64,000 bases of DNA, from positions 1,860,001-1,924,000 of the forward strand of contig NZ_CP015098.1 in NCBI RefSeq assembly GCF_001611795.1. Direction: 5' to 3'. Shown piece by piece: positions 56,218 to 64,000 of the stretch; position 1 is the first letter of the stretch, and the number at the start of each line of letters is the position of its first letter. This stretch comes from Streptomyces qaidamensis. GTDB lineage: Bacteria > Actinomycetota > Actinomycetes > Streptomycetales > Streptomycetaceae. The notes beneath the pieces were generated by a model. The model was not told the DNA's origin, ran no database searches, and saw only the letters and a program-made list of their open reading frames with translations. The position numbers were made by a program, and so were the translations under genes.

Positions 56218-56218
56218 T
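56024..56218. repeat. Long imperfect palindrome (MITE-like element)
   Basis: From AGGGGCC at 56024-56030 to GGCCCCT at 56212-56218 the two halves are complementary over most of their length. Paired segments are GGGCGCGTGGTCTGG with CCAGGCCGCGCGACC and GCCGGGAAGCCCT with AGGGCTTTTCGGC, many differences being G-U compatible. The apex CCCCCGCTCGAGCG / GAGAGTGGGGG matches the hairpin at 21596-21642. The right end overlaps the TAA of the F420-type gene. Confidence 0.65.
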
Positions 56219-57273
56219 TAAGCGAGTCCGGCCCGCTCCAGGGCCTGAGTGCCGGCCCGCAGGGACGCGAGCCGCTCGTCGAGCGTGAAGCCCGCCGGCG
56301 CGAGGGACAGGGTGGTGACCCCGGCCGCGGCGTAGGCCTTCATCCGGTCCGCGATCCGGTCCACGGAACCGAGCAGGGTCGTCTTGTCGATCAGGTCGTG
56401 CGGCACGGCGGCCGCGGCGCCCTGCTTGTCGCCGGAGAGGTACTTGCTCTGGATCTCGGCGGCTTCCCGCTCGTAGCCCATGCGCTGGGCGAGCTGGTTG
56501 TAGAAGTTCTGCTTGGGGCTGCCCATGCCGCCGACGTACAGCGCGGTGTAGGGGCGGAAGGTGTCGGCGAGCGTGGCCACGTCCTTGTCGTCGCCGACGG
56601 CGAGCGGCAGGGTCGGGCAGACGTCGAACCCGTCGAGGGTCGTGCCGGCCTTCTCGCGCCCGGCGCGCAGGTACTTGATCGTGGTGTCCTCCAGGTGCTC
56701 GGCGGAGGGGAAGATCAGCAGGGCGCCGTCGGCGATCTCGCCGGTCTGCTCCAGGTTCTTCGGGCCGATCGCTGCGATGTACAGCGGGATGTGCTCGCGC
56801 TGCGGGTGCACGGTCAGCTTGATCGGCTTGCCCGGGCCGCCGGGCAGGGGCAGCGTCCAGTGCTGCCCCTCGTACGACAGGCGCTCGCGCGTCATGGCCT
56901 TGCGGACGATCTCGACGTACTCACGCGTGCGGGCGAGCGGCTTGTCGAACTTGACGCCGTACCACCCCTCGGAGACCTGCGGGCCGGAGACGCCGAGGCC
57001 GAGGCGGAAGCGCCCGCCGGAGAGGGAGTCGAGAGTGGCGGCGGTCATGGCCGTCATGGCGGGCTGGCGGGCCGGGATCTGGAAGATGGCGGAGCCGACG
57101 TCGATGCGCTCGGTCTGGGCGGCGACCCAGCTCAGTACGGTGGCGGCGTCGGAGCCGTAGGCCTCGGCGGCCCAGCAGACGGCGTATCCGAGGCGGTCGG
57201 CCTCCTGTGCGACGGCCAGATTGTCCGCGTCCATTCCGGCACCCCAGTAACCGAGGTTGATACCGAGCTGCAT
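56218..57273 (-). CDS. LLM-class F420-dependent oxidoreductase
   Basis: A 351-residue TIM-barrel enzyme of the luciferase-like monooxygenase superfamily, F420-type. Starts MQLGINLGYWGAGMDADN; the barrel has SLSGGRFRLGLGVSGPQVSEGWYG and PLYIAAIGPKNLEQTGEIADG. F420-dependent reductases of this group act on diverse small molecules; substrate unknown. The stop codon lies in the edge of the palindromic element. A perfect palindrome lies just upstream of the ATG. Confidence 0.87.
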   Translation of the reverse strand: MQLGINLGYWGAGMDADNLAVAQEADRLGYAVCWAAEAYGSDAATVLSWVAAQTERIDVGSAIFQIPARQPAMTAMTAATLDSLSGGRFRLGLGVSGPQVSEGWYGVKFDKPLARTREYVEIVRKAMTRERLSYEGQHWTLPLPGGPGKPIKLTVHPQREHIPLYIAAIGPKNLEQTGEIADGALLIFPSAEHLEDTTIKYLRAGREKAGTTLDGFDVCPTLPLAVGDDKDVATLADTFRPYTALYVGGMGSPKQNFYNQLAQRMGYEREAAEIQSKYLSGDKQGAAAAVPHDLIDKTTLLGSVDRIADRMKAYAAAGVTTLSLAPAGFTLDERLASLRAGTQALERAGLA

Positions 57274-57284
57274 GCCGCATCCCC

Positions 57285-57298
57285 TTACTGATCAGTAA
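57285..57298 (-). promoter_or_regulatory. Perfect palindrome, probable operator
   Basis: TTACTGATCAGTAA, a perfect 14-bp palindrome ending 12 bases before the ATG of the F420-type gene. Its shape and size fit a TetR-type operator. No TetR gene is adjacent. Confidence 0.55.
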
Positions 57299-57399
57299 CG
57301 TGCCTTGTGCGGAGACCTTAGCGCGGAGGCCGGTGCGAGGTACACGGCCACAGTCGGTCTGTCGTTTAGATTCGTGAACAGAAATCATGGACGCGACCA

Positions 57400-57428
57400 T
57401 TGACGCGTTCACGACGAGTCCCTACCTT
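57400..57428 (+). promoter_or_regulatory. Promoter of the pectate lyase gene
   Basis: TTGACG and TACCTT separated by 17 bases form a housekeeping-type -35/-10 pair. An 8-bp inverted repeat, TCGTGAAC (57372-57379) and GTTCACGA (57407-57414), flanks the -35 and may be an extra regulatory site. Confidence 0.5.
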
Positions 57429-57433
57429 TCGCG

Positions 57434-57447
57434 GGAAAGCGCTTTCC
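57434..57447 (+). promoter_or_regulatory. LacI-type operator before the pectate lyase gene
   Basis: GGAAAGCGCTTTCC is a perfect palindrome with the central CG typical of LacI-family operators. It lies five bases after the -10 hexamer, where a bound repressor would block transcription start. Confidence 0.65.
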
Positions 57448-57484
57448 GTCATCCACCTTCCGCAGTCGAACGGAGAGGCACCCG

Positions 57485-58588
57485 ATGAAGCGAGCACTCC
57501 CCCTGCGACTCCCCGCGGCCCTGGCCACGATGGCCCTCGCCGCCGCGACCGGCACACTCGTGTCGATGCCCGAGGCGTCGGCGGCGACCGGCAGCGCCAC
57601 CGGCTACGCGACCCAGAACGGCGGGACCACCGGCGGCGCCGGAGGCCAGACGGTCCGCGCGACAACGGGAACGGCGATCCACCAGGCCCTCTGCGGCCGG
57701 GCGAGCACCAGCACACCGATCACCATCGAGGTCACCGGGACCATCAACCACGCGAACACCAAGAAGGTCTCCGGCGCCGGCTGCGACACCGCAGACGGCG
57801 TGATCGAGCTCAAGAAGGTCAGCAACGTGACCCTCGTCGGGGTCGGCAGCGGCGCCGTCTTCGATCAACTGGGCATCCACATCCGTGAATCGAAGAACAT
57901 CATCGTCCAGAACGTGACCGTCCGGAACGTCAAGAAGTCGGGCTCCCCCACGTCCAACGGCGGGGACGCCATCGGCATCGAGCGCAACGTCCGCAACGTC
58001 TGGATCGATCACACCACCCTGGAGGCGTCGGGCGGCGAGTCGGAGGGCTTCGACGGCCTGTTCGACCTCAAGGACAACACCCAGTACGTCACCCTGTCCT
58101 ACAGCGTTCTGCGCAACTCCGGCCGCGGGGGCCTGGTCGGCAACAGCGAGAGCGACCGGTCGAACGGCTACATCACCTACCACCACAACCGCTACGAGAA
58201 CATCGACTCCCGGGCCCCGCTGCTGCGCGGCGGCATCGCCCACCTCTACAACAACCACTACGTGCGCCTCAACGACTCCGGCATCAACTCCCGGGCCGGG
58301 GCCCGCGCCAGGGTGGACAACAACTACTTCGAGGACTCCAAGGACGTCCTGGGCACCTTCTACACCGACCAGGCCGGCTACTGGCAGGTCGGCGGCAACA
58401 TCTTCGACAACGTCACCTGGTCCGCCCCGGGCAGCGAGAACCGCCCGGCCGGGCCCGACCCGAAATCGAACACCACGGTCGCCATCCCCTACTCCCACAC
58501 TCTCGACGCGGCCGGCTGCGTGCCGGCCACCGTGAGCCGGACGGCGGGCGCGAACAAGGGGCTTCAGGTGTCGGACGGCAGGTGCTGA
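57485..58588 (+). CDS. Secreted pectate lyase (PL1)
   Basis: A 367-residue enzyme that cleaves polygalacturonate by beta-elimination. A Sec signal peptide covers about residues 1-33 (ending ASAAT). The parallel beta-helix follows with the PL1 landmarks GGDAIGIERNVRNVWIDHTTLE and the catalytic-arginine region YENIDSRAPLLRGG. It is extracellular and its control by a sugar-responsive repressor is suggested by the operator. No pectin-catabolism genes are adjacent. Confidence 0.88.
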   Translation: MKRALPLRLPAALATMALAAATGTLVSMPEASAATGSATGYATQNGGTTGGAGGQTVRATTGTAIHQALCGRASTSTPITIEVTGTINHANTKKVSGAGCDTADGVIELKKVSNVTLVGVGSGAVFDQLGIHIRESKNIIVQNVTVRNVKKSGSPTSNGGDAIGIERNVRNVWIDHTTLEASGGESEGFDGLFDLKDNTQYVTLSYSVLRNSGRGGLVGNSESDRSNGYITYHHNRYENIDSRAPLLRGGIAHLYNNHYVRLNDSGINSRAGARARVDNNYFEDSKDVLGTFYTDQAGYWQVGGNIFDNVTWSAPGSENRPAGPDPKSNTTVAIPYSHTLDAAGCVPATVSRTAGANKGLQVSDGRC

Positions 58589-58721
58589 CCGAGGACGACG
58601 GGCCGCGGCCGGCTCAGCGCGACGGGCCGCGGGCGGCTCGGGGCGACGGACCGGCCGCACCCGGAAATCCGTCGTCCACAGGCACCCACAGCGTAGGTTC
58701 TGGCCAGTAATCTCGGCGTTC

Positions 58722-59708
58722 ATGGAGCAGAGGCATCTCGGCCGCACCGGCCTTCGTGTGTCCCGGATCGGGCTCGGCACCCTGACCTGGGGGCGGGGCA
58801 CCGACGAGCACGACGCCGCGGACCTGATGAAGACGTTCTGGGAAGCGGGCGGGACCCTCGTCGACACCGCGGACGTGTACGGCGACGGGGACGCCGAGTA
58901 CCTGCTCGGCAGGCTCATGGACGGCCTGGTGCCCCGCCGTGACCTGGTCATCTCGACCAAGGCCGGCAGCGTGCCGGACCCCGAGCGCCGCTTCGACGGC
59001 TCCCGCGGCCATCTGCTCTGCGCGCTGGACGGTTCGCTCTCCCGGCTCGGCACGGACTACGTCGACCTGTGGCACGTGCACGCGTTCGACCCGGACACCC
59101 CGCTGGAGGAGACCCTCCAGGCTCTCGACCTCGCGGTCTCCAGCGGGCGGGCCCGCTATGCCGCCGTCTCCAACTTCTGCGGCTGGCAGCTGGCCAGCGC
59201 CGCGACCTGGCAGCTGGCGGCCCCCGGAACCCGGACCCGGCTGGCCGGTACGCAGCTGGAGTACTCCCTGCTGCAGCGCGGTGTCGAGCGCGAGGTGCTG
59301 CCCGCCGCGCTCGAACTGGGCATAGGCCTGCTGCCGTCCTCACCGCTCGGGCGCGGGGTGCTGACGGGGAAGTACCGCGGCGACACGATGCCGCCGGACT
59401 CGCGCGGCGCCTCGGAACACCTCGCGCCGTTCGTCGCGCCGTACCTCGACGACACGGCGAGCCGCATCGTGGACGCCGTGGCGACCGCGGCCGACGGGCT
59501 CGCGGTGACGCCGCTCCAGGTGGCCCTGGCGTGGGTCCGCGACCGGCCCGGGGTGGCCGCGCCGATCGTCGGCGCGCGCAACGCGCAGCAGCTCACGGCG
59601 GCGTTGTCAGTGGAGACCCTTAGTCTTCCTGACGAGATCTGCCGGGCGCTCGACGATGTGTCGGCGCCCGTGCACCGCTATCCCGATCACGACTGGAGCA
59701 CGCTGTGA
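58722..59708 (+). CDS. Aldo/keto reductase
   Basis: A 328-residue NADPH-dependent oxidoreductase. Start MEQRHLGRTGLRVSRIGLG; the catalytic aspartate and tyrosine lie in LVDTADVYGDGDAEYLLG, the catalytic lysine in ISTKAG, and the histidine in LWHVHAFD. Substrate unknown. Its stop overlaps the start of the next gene in GTGA, so the two are translationally coupled. Confidence 0.9.
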   Translation: MEQRHLGRTGLRVSRIGLGTLTWGRGTDEHDAADLMKTFWEAGGTLVDTADVYGDGDAEYLLGRLMDGLVPRRDLVISTKAGSVPDPERRFDGSRGHLLCALDGSLSRLGTDYVDLWHVHAFDPDTPLEETLQALDLAVSSGRARYAAVSNFCGWQLASAATWQLAAPGTRTRLAGTQLEYSLLQRGVEREVLPAALELGIGLLPSSPLGRGVLTGKYRGDTMPPDSRGASEHLAPFVAPYLDDTASRIVDAVATAADGLAVTPLQVALAWVRDRPGVAAPIVGARNAQQLTAALSVETLSLPDEICRALDDVSAPVHRYPDHDWSTL

Positions 59709-62131
59709 GCACGGAGCCCGAGACCACGGAGGACGCCGAGCCGGGGACGCCGGGCGCCGAGAGCACACCGGCCGACGGGCTCAGGGCCGGGGGGCCCGGG
59801 GCTGGGGGGCCCGGGGCTGGGGGGCCCGGAGCCGGGGGGCCCGGGGCTGGGGGTGGGGAGGCAGACGCGGGGCGGGCGGCCGACACGGAAGGCGGCGACA
59901 CCGGCACCGGGGAGGCCGCCGACACCGGCAGCGGTGACGCCGGAACCGGGCAGGGGGCTGACGCGGGGAGCGCCGAAGCCGGAACCGGGCAGGCCGCCGA
60001 CGCCGAAGGCGGCGACACCGGCACCGGGGAGGCCGCCGACACCGACAGCGGTGACGCCGGGACCCCGCAGGTGTCCGCGGCCGAGGCCGAGTTGCGGGCC
60101 CAGCAGGCCGAGCGGGAGCGCATCGAGCAGCGCAAGGCCGAGAAGAAGGCACCCATCGCGAGCGGCACCAAGCTGAGCGGCAAGGCCGCCGATCTGCTGG
60201 CGGCCGTACGGGCCGTCGAAAGCGGCGAGAAGCCCGCGGCGACGGTGTTCGAAATGCCGCCTTCCTCCCCCCGCCGCTCCGCCCCCGAGCCGGAGCGGGG
60301 GCCGCGGCCGGTGGCGCCCGAGCCCCTCTCCGCGCCGGCGGGCCCCTCCCCGGAGGCGGTCGAGGCCGTGCGCCGGGTGCTCGGCGAGGGCGGTGCCCCG
60401 GAGGTGCTCGCGCAGCAGGCCGCCGCGGTTCTCGGCGAGGACGCGGACGAACAGCTGCGCGCCGACCCCTGGCAGTTGCTGCGGATCGCCGGTGTGCGGC
60501 CCGAGCAGGCCGACGGTTTCGCCCGGGCCCTGCTCGGCGCCGAGTGCGGCCCGGACGACGAGCGGCGGGGCCGGGCCGTCACCGGCTGGCTCCTGGAGCA
60601 GGCGGCGCTGGCCGGGCACACCGTCCTGGAGATGCCCGCGCTCCTCGCGGCCCTCGCCCAGCGGGGCGTGCCGGAGCCCGACAGCGCCGTGCAGGACGCG
60701 ATCGCGGAGGGTGAGGCCCTGGTCTTCCAGGACGCCCTGGAGGGCGAGGCCGGTGTCCCTGCCCCGGCGGACGGGGAAGGCACGGAGGAGGACGAGGAGC
60801 GTCCGGTACGTGTCCTGGTCGGGCTGGAGCGGTACGCGATGGCGGAGGAGAGCCTGGCCGACGGGCTGGCCCGGCTGGTCAACTCGGCGCCCAAGCAGGA
60901 CGGTTCGGCTGAAGAGTGGGAGCGGGCCGCCTCCTCGGCCCAGGGCTCGACGGCGGAGCTGATCCGCGCGGTCGCCGGTCAGGGCCTGGTGCTGCACACC
61001 GGCGGGGAGGCGTCCCTGGCCGAGCCCGCGGCCCTGCTGACCGCCGCGCGCTCACTCGGCCTGCGGGTCTGGGCGGCCACGCACGGCCCGATCGGCCGTA
61101 ACCGTTTCGCGGCTCTGCTGCGGCGGTCCGGCCAGGCCGCGGACGCCCCCGCGCGGGCCGACGAGGCGCCCGTCGACTCCCCCGTAGCCACCGTCTCCCG
61201 GCTGCTCGCCGGCCTCGAAGGGCCCGGCCGGGACACGGACGGGGCCCTCGATCTCGATCTGCTGGTCGTGCTCGACGCGCCCCAGCTGGATGTCGAGACG
61301 GCGGCTCTGCTGACCGAGTCGCTGCCGGACGGGGCGCGGCTGGTGCTGGCCGGCGATCCGGCGGTGCTGTGGTCCGCGGGCCCGGGGCGGGTGTTCGCGG
61401 ATCTGCTCGCGGCGCGGATCTGCCCCCAAGTGGCCTCCCGCCGGCCGGATCCGGGGCCGTTGGGCGAACTGGTCTCCGGTATCGGCATCGGCGAGCTGAA
61501 CCAGGTCGAGGCCCCCGGCAAGGAGGTCGTGATCGTGCCGGTGCGGGACGCCGGCGAGGCGGTGCACCGGACGGTACAGCTCGTCGTGGACTCGGTGCCG
61601 CGCGCGATCGGGGTACCGGCCGAGGAGACCCAGGTGATCACCCCCGGGCACGGCGGGGCCGTCGGGACGCGGGCGCTCAACGCGGCGCTGAAGGTACGGC
61701 TCAATCCGGGCCCGGGCCGCTTCGGCGGCTTCGACCCCGGTGACCGGATCGTCTACTCCCCCGCCCCGGGGCGTGCGCTCCCGGGCCGTGTGGTGACGGC
61801 GGACGCCGAGGGGCTGCATTTGTCGTGCGAGGGCGAGACCGTCGTCGTACCGAGGGAGCGGGTGGAGCAGTCCGTGCGGCACGGGTGGGCGCTGACCGCG
61901 CACCAGGCCGTGGGCAGCCGGTGGCCCGCGGTGGTCGTGGTGCTGCCGGGCGATGCGGCGCAGGCTCTCAGCCGGCCGTGGGTGTACACGGCGTTCGGGC
62001 GGGCCGACCGGCATCTGTCCGTGGTGCACGGGGTGGAGCAGGCACTTGCCCGGGCCGTGGCCGAGGTTCCGGCGAAGCCGCGGACGACGCGGCTGCCGGT
62101 GCTGCTCGCGCCGCAGATCAGCGGCACGTGA
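59705..62131 (+). CDS. RecD2-like helicase-fold protein lacking a P-loop
   Basis: An 808-residue protein. The first 120 residues are low in complexity (GGPGA units and repeats of EGGDTGTGEAADT). A helix-hairpin-helix region like that of RecD2 (about residues 215-340) precedes a superfamily 1B-like body. Where RecD2 has GGPGTGKT this protein has TGGEASLAE, without the lysine, and the Walker B position reads VVLDAPQLD. The C-terminal motifs ALTAHQAVGSRWPAVVVVL and YTAFGRADRHL are still recognisable. ATP hydrolysis is unlikely; a DNA-binding or structural role is inferred. Confidence 0.8.
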   Translation: MSTEPETTEDAEPGTPGAESTPADGLRAGGPGAGGPGAGGPGAGGPGAGGGEADAGRAADTEGGDTGTGEAADTGSGDAGTGQGADAGSAEAGTGQAADAEGGDTGTGEAADTDSGDAGTPQVSAAEAELRAQQAERERIEQRKAEKKAPIASGTKLSGKAADLLAAVRAVESGEKPAATVFEMPPSSPRRSAPEPERGPRPVAPEPLSAPAGPSPEAVEAVRRVLGEGGAPEVLAQQAAAVLGEDADEQLRADPWQLLRIAGVRPEQADGFARALLGAECGPDDERRGRAVTGWLLEQAALAGHTVLEMPALLAALAQRGVPEPDSAVQDAIAEGEALVFQDALEGEAGVPAPADGEGTEEDEERPVRVLVGLERYAMAEESLADGLARLVNSAPKQDGSAEEWERAASSAQGSTAELIRAVAGQGLVLHTGGEASLAEPAALLTAARSLGLRVWAATHGPIGRNRFAALLRRSGQAADAPARADEAPVDSPVATVSRLLAGLEGPGRDTDGALDLDLLVVLDAPQLDVETAALLTESLPDGARLVLAGDPAVLWSAGPGRVFADLLAARICPQVASRRPDPGPLGELVSGIGIGELNQVEAPGKEVVIVPVRDAGEAVHRTVQLVVDSVPRAIGVPAEETQVITPGHGGAVGTRALNAALKVRLNPGPGRFGGFDPGDRIVYSPAPGRALPGRVVTADAEGLHLSCEGETVVVPRERVEQSVRHGWALTAHQAVGSRWPAVVVVLPGDAAQALSRPWVYTAFGRADRHLSVVHGVEQALARAVAEVPAKPRTTRLPVLLAPQISGT
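59788..60070. repeat. Tandem repeats in the RecD-like gene
   Basis: Four 15-bp units encode GGPGA (about 59788-59847). Then GAAGGCGGCGACACCGGCAC begins at 59888 and again at 60005, a 117-bp in-frame repeat. Confidence 0.75.
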
Positions 62132-62135
62132 CGGG

Positions 62136-62165
62136 GGTGGTCAGGGGCCCGGGCCCCTGACCACC
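62136..62165. terminator. Bidirectional terminator
   Basis: GGTGGTCAGGGGCCC is followed directly by its complement, a perfect 30-base palindrome, five bases after the RecD-like stop and 41 bases beyond the stop of the converging gene. Confidence 0.8.
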
Positions 62166-62206
62166 ACCCCCAGGCCCATCACCAGCATGACTGCCGGCGT
62201 GCGCGC

Positions 62207-62917
62207 TCAGCGGCGGTCCGCGTCCAGCGGCTCCAGGTCCTCGTCCTCGTCGAGGTCGCTGGCGAGCTCGTCCTCGAGTCCGTCCCTGTCCTCGTCATCG
62301 TCCTCGACGTCGTCGATCTCGTCGTCGAAGACGGCGCTGACGTCGAAGCGGCAGACCACCTGCTGCGGGTCGACCTGCTCGAACGGTGCTTCCAGCCACT
62401 CGCCGGGCTCGGCCGGTTCGTCCGCCGCCGTCACCCAGAGCGTGGAGTCGCCCTCCTCCAGCCCGAACTCCTTGTGCCGGGAGGCGATCTCGTCGGGCTC
62501 GAACTCTCCGAAGAGCAGCCCCAGCGCGCCGTGCACCGTCCCGGAGGCGGGGGCGCCGTCCTCGCCCTCCGCCGCCTCGATCCGCTGTGCCTGCGCCAGC
62601 AGGCGCTGGGGTTCGGCGACGGCGTAGTCGCGGCGGATCAGTACGCTCAGCGCGTTCGGTTCCTCGGGACCCGCGTACGGCGGCAGCGCGTCCTCCGCAC
62701 CGGGGATCTCGAAGGGGGTGACCTCGTCGTAGCGGTCGTAGAGCAGTTCGTCGTACACCTCTGCGGCCGCGGCGAGCTGGTTGAACGCCTCGTAGACGGC
62801 CGGGTCGTCCTCTCCCGACCTGCGTTCGACCGCGGCCAGGTGGCGGTCGAGCGCGGTCTTGACCGCCTCGGCGGCGGCGCGTACCTCGGCAGCGGTGGAC
62901 TGCGCAGCATCAGACAT
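62207..62917 (-). CDS. Acidic hypothetical protein
   Basis: A 236-residue protein with an alanine-rich helical N-terminus (AAEVRAAAEAVKTALDRHLAAVE), a middle part (YAGPEEPNALSVLIRRDYAVAEP) and a very acidic C-terminal tail of Asp/Glu runs. No family recognised. The ATG at 62917 begins MSDAAQSTAAEV. Its start is 48 bases from the divergent DUF5703 gene. Confidence 0.72.
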   Translation of the reverse strand: MSDAAQSTAAEVRAAAEAVKTALDRHLAAVERRSGEDDPAVYEAFNQLAAAAEVYDELLYDRYDEVTPFEIPGAEDALPPYAGPEEPNALSVLIRRDYAVAEPQRLLAQAQRIEAAEGEDGAPASGTVHGALGLLFGEFEPDEIASRHKEFGLEEGDSTLWVTAADEPAEPGEWLEAPFEQVDPQQVVCRFDVSAVFDDEIDDVEDDDEDRDGLEDELASDLDEDEDLEPLDADRR

Positions 62918-62964
62918 AGTGCAGACGCTATCCGTACCAGGCCCCGGCCCGCACAATAGATGCG

Positions 62965-63153
62965 ATGCCGGAATACGAATTTGTCGACGTGTACGTACCT
63001 CGCGGGGTCTCCCGCAAGGAAACAGCACGTCTGCTGACGGACCACGCGGAGTACGGACACTGGGAGTTGTACCGTCTGAGCCTGCTGCGCGACGGCAGCC
63101 GCAGGGTGCGGTTGCGCCGGCGGATCATCCGCCAGGTGCGGGCCACGTGGTGA
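62965..63153 (+). CDS. DUF5703 small protein
   Basis: A 62-residue basic protein, MPEYEFVDVYVPRGVSRKE near the start and an arginine-rich end (RRVRLRRRIIRQVRATW). This short family is common in Streptomyces; function unknown. There is little leader sequence before the ATG. Confidence 0.8.
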   Translation: MPEYEFVDVYVPRGVSRKETARLLTDHAEYGHWELYRLSLLRDGSRRVRLRRRIIRQVRATW

Positions 63154-63184
63154 GCTGGGACGGGGCACGGGAAGAAGGCGCATG

Positions 63185-63220
63185 ACGGAGCGGGCCTCGC
63201 ATCGGCGGGGCCCGCTCCGT
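63185..63220. terminator. Bidirectional terminator
   Basis: A 12-bp stem, ACGGAGCGGGCC and its complement, with a 12-base loop between the converging DUF5703 and chaplin genes. Confidence 0.78.
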
Positions 63221-63231
63221 TTGCGGGGGTG

Positions 63232-64000
63232 TCAGGCGGAGGCGCGTGCCTTGCGGTAGAGGATCGCGCCCGCGAGCAGCGCGCCCGCGCCGGCCGGGAG
63301 GGCGAAGCCGAGCGGCAGGTCGCTGCCGGTGCTGGCGAGCTGGGATTCACCTTCGGGCTGGGTGACGAACTGGGCGCCCGGCTTGTTGCCGTGCGAGGAG
63401 CCGCCCGAGGTCTCGCCACCGGTGGAGGGCGGGGTGCCCGGAGTGCCGCGGTGCCCGGGCTCACCGGGATCGCCGGGGTGGCCGGGCTTGCCGGGTTCAC
63501 CGGGGCTGCCGGGGTGACCGGGCTCGCCCGGATTTCCGGGGTTCCCCGGGTCGCCGGGGTCTCCGGGGTTCCCCGGCCGGCCCGGCTCGTGGCCCCCGGG
63601 CGGGGTGCCGTGCTGTCCGCCGCCGTTGGAGCACTCGTTGCCCGTGCTGGGGTTGCCCACGCCGATGACGTCGACGCTGTTGCCGCAGACGTTCACCGGC
63701 ACGTGGACCGGCGCCTGGACGTGGTTGCCCGAGCCGACGCCGGGTGAGTCGGTGGCGTGCCCGCCCGCGTGGGAGCCGCCCTTGCCGCCGTGTTCGCCGT
63801 ATCCCCCCGACGACGATCCACCGCCCCCGTTGGCGCACGAGTTACCCACCGACGGGTTGAGCACACCGACGACGTTGACCGTGTTCCCGCACACGTTGAC
63901 CGGTGCGTGCACCGGCGCCTGCACCGAGTTTCCGGACAGCACGCCGGGCGAGCCCGACGCCGAGCCCTGGGCGCCCGAGTCGGCGTGAGCGGAGCCGCCC
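63232..64000 (-). CDS. chpC: Long chaplin with collagen-like stalk (partial)
   Basis: The 3' part of a cell-wall-anchored chaplin; the signal peptide lies beyond the window edge. Two chaplin domains are visible, each with GN-VQAPVH-PVNVCGN and NPS-GN-C (hydrophobic, two cysteines each), which assemble into amyloid coats on aerial hyphae. A collagen-like Gly-X-Y region (about 63440-63592) follows, then the sortase signal LASTG, a hydrophobic helix and a basic tail (LYRKARASA). The symbol rests on synteny remembered from S. coelicolor. Confidence 0.87.
   Translation of the reverse strand, partial: GGSAHADSGAQGSASGSPGVLSGNSVQAPVHAPVNVCGNTVNVVGVLNPSVGNSCANGGGGSSSGGYGEHGGKGGSHAGGHATDSPGVGSGNHVQAPVHVPVNVCGNSVDVIGVGNPSTGNECSNGGGQHGTPPGGHEPGRPGNPGDPGDPGNPGNPGEPGHPGSPGEPGKPGHPGDPGEPGHRGTPGTPPSTGGETSGGSSHGNKPGAQFVTQPEGESQLASTGSDLPLGFALPAGAGALLAGAILYRKARASA

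Noticed and set aside
63440..63600. CRISPR-like repeats
   Set aside because: The repeats are codon-periodic Gly-X-Y triplets in a chaplin gene with no unique spacers of constant length.

Overview
The window is chromosomal DNA from a Streptomyces. The GC content and third-position GC bias are very high and many starts are GTG. The gene set is typical of the genus: a rar-type conservon, a chaplin, mycothiol synthesis, and the Pup-proteasome locus. From memory, the gene order follows the SCO1620s to SCO1670s region of S. coelicolor, that is, the conserved chromosomal core. No rRNA, tRNA, complete insertion sequence, prophage or CRISPR array was seen.

Layout. 1-2945: the 3' end of a 5'-3' exonuclease gene, a siderophore-interacting reductase behind a possible iron box, a GNAT acetyltransferase and an RluA-type pseudouridine synthase. 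2939-7608 (minus): the five-gene rarABCDE conservon, a membrane-associated sensor, Roadblock, DUF742, small GTPase and P450 module with stop/start overlaps. 8006-17623 (minus): a Ski2-like helicase, a lipid kinase, tatC and tatA, two small proteins, the WYL regulators pafC and pafB, and two FKBP prolyl isomerases. 17814-28113: the pupylation and proteasome genes. These are pafA (next to an MFS transporter and a divergent LacI regulator), prcA, prcB, an endonuclease VII-like gene that overlaps prcB, pup, dop and arc.

28359-39306: a ferredoxin, a secreted protein, trmI, a site-2 protease with an expanded repeat-rich N-terminus, a RecB-family nuclease, an orphan response regulator, two solute-binding lipoproteins without transporter genes, and a HAD phosphatase. 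39431-48400: metH, then the glycerol regulon gylR-glpF-glpK-glpD with matching operator palindromes before gylR and glpF. 48464-54873: a GntR regulator, a PAC2 protein, the mshC cluster (mycothiol ligase, a kinase-fold protein, DUF3090, a histidine phosphatase) and CorA. 54884-64000: a ferritin-like protein, a long palindromic intergenic element, an F420-type oxidoreductase, a secreted pectate lyase with a clear operator, an aldo/keto reductase coupled to a RecD-like protein that lacks a P-loop, an acidic hypothetical protein, a DUF5703 protein and the 3' part of a sortase-anchored chaplin with a collagen-like stalk.

How the genes work together. Dop deamidates Pup, PafA attaches it to substrates, Arc unfolds the tagged proteins and the PrcA/PrcB 20S core degrades them. 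PafB and PafC carry the paf name but are DNA-damage transcription factors in mycobacteria. The glycerol genes form a complete uptake, phosphorylation and oxidation route under GylR. Transcription units are separated by strong GC-rich hairpins, many of which have perfect 10-16 bp stems.
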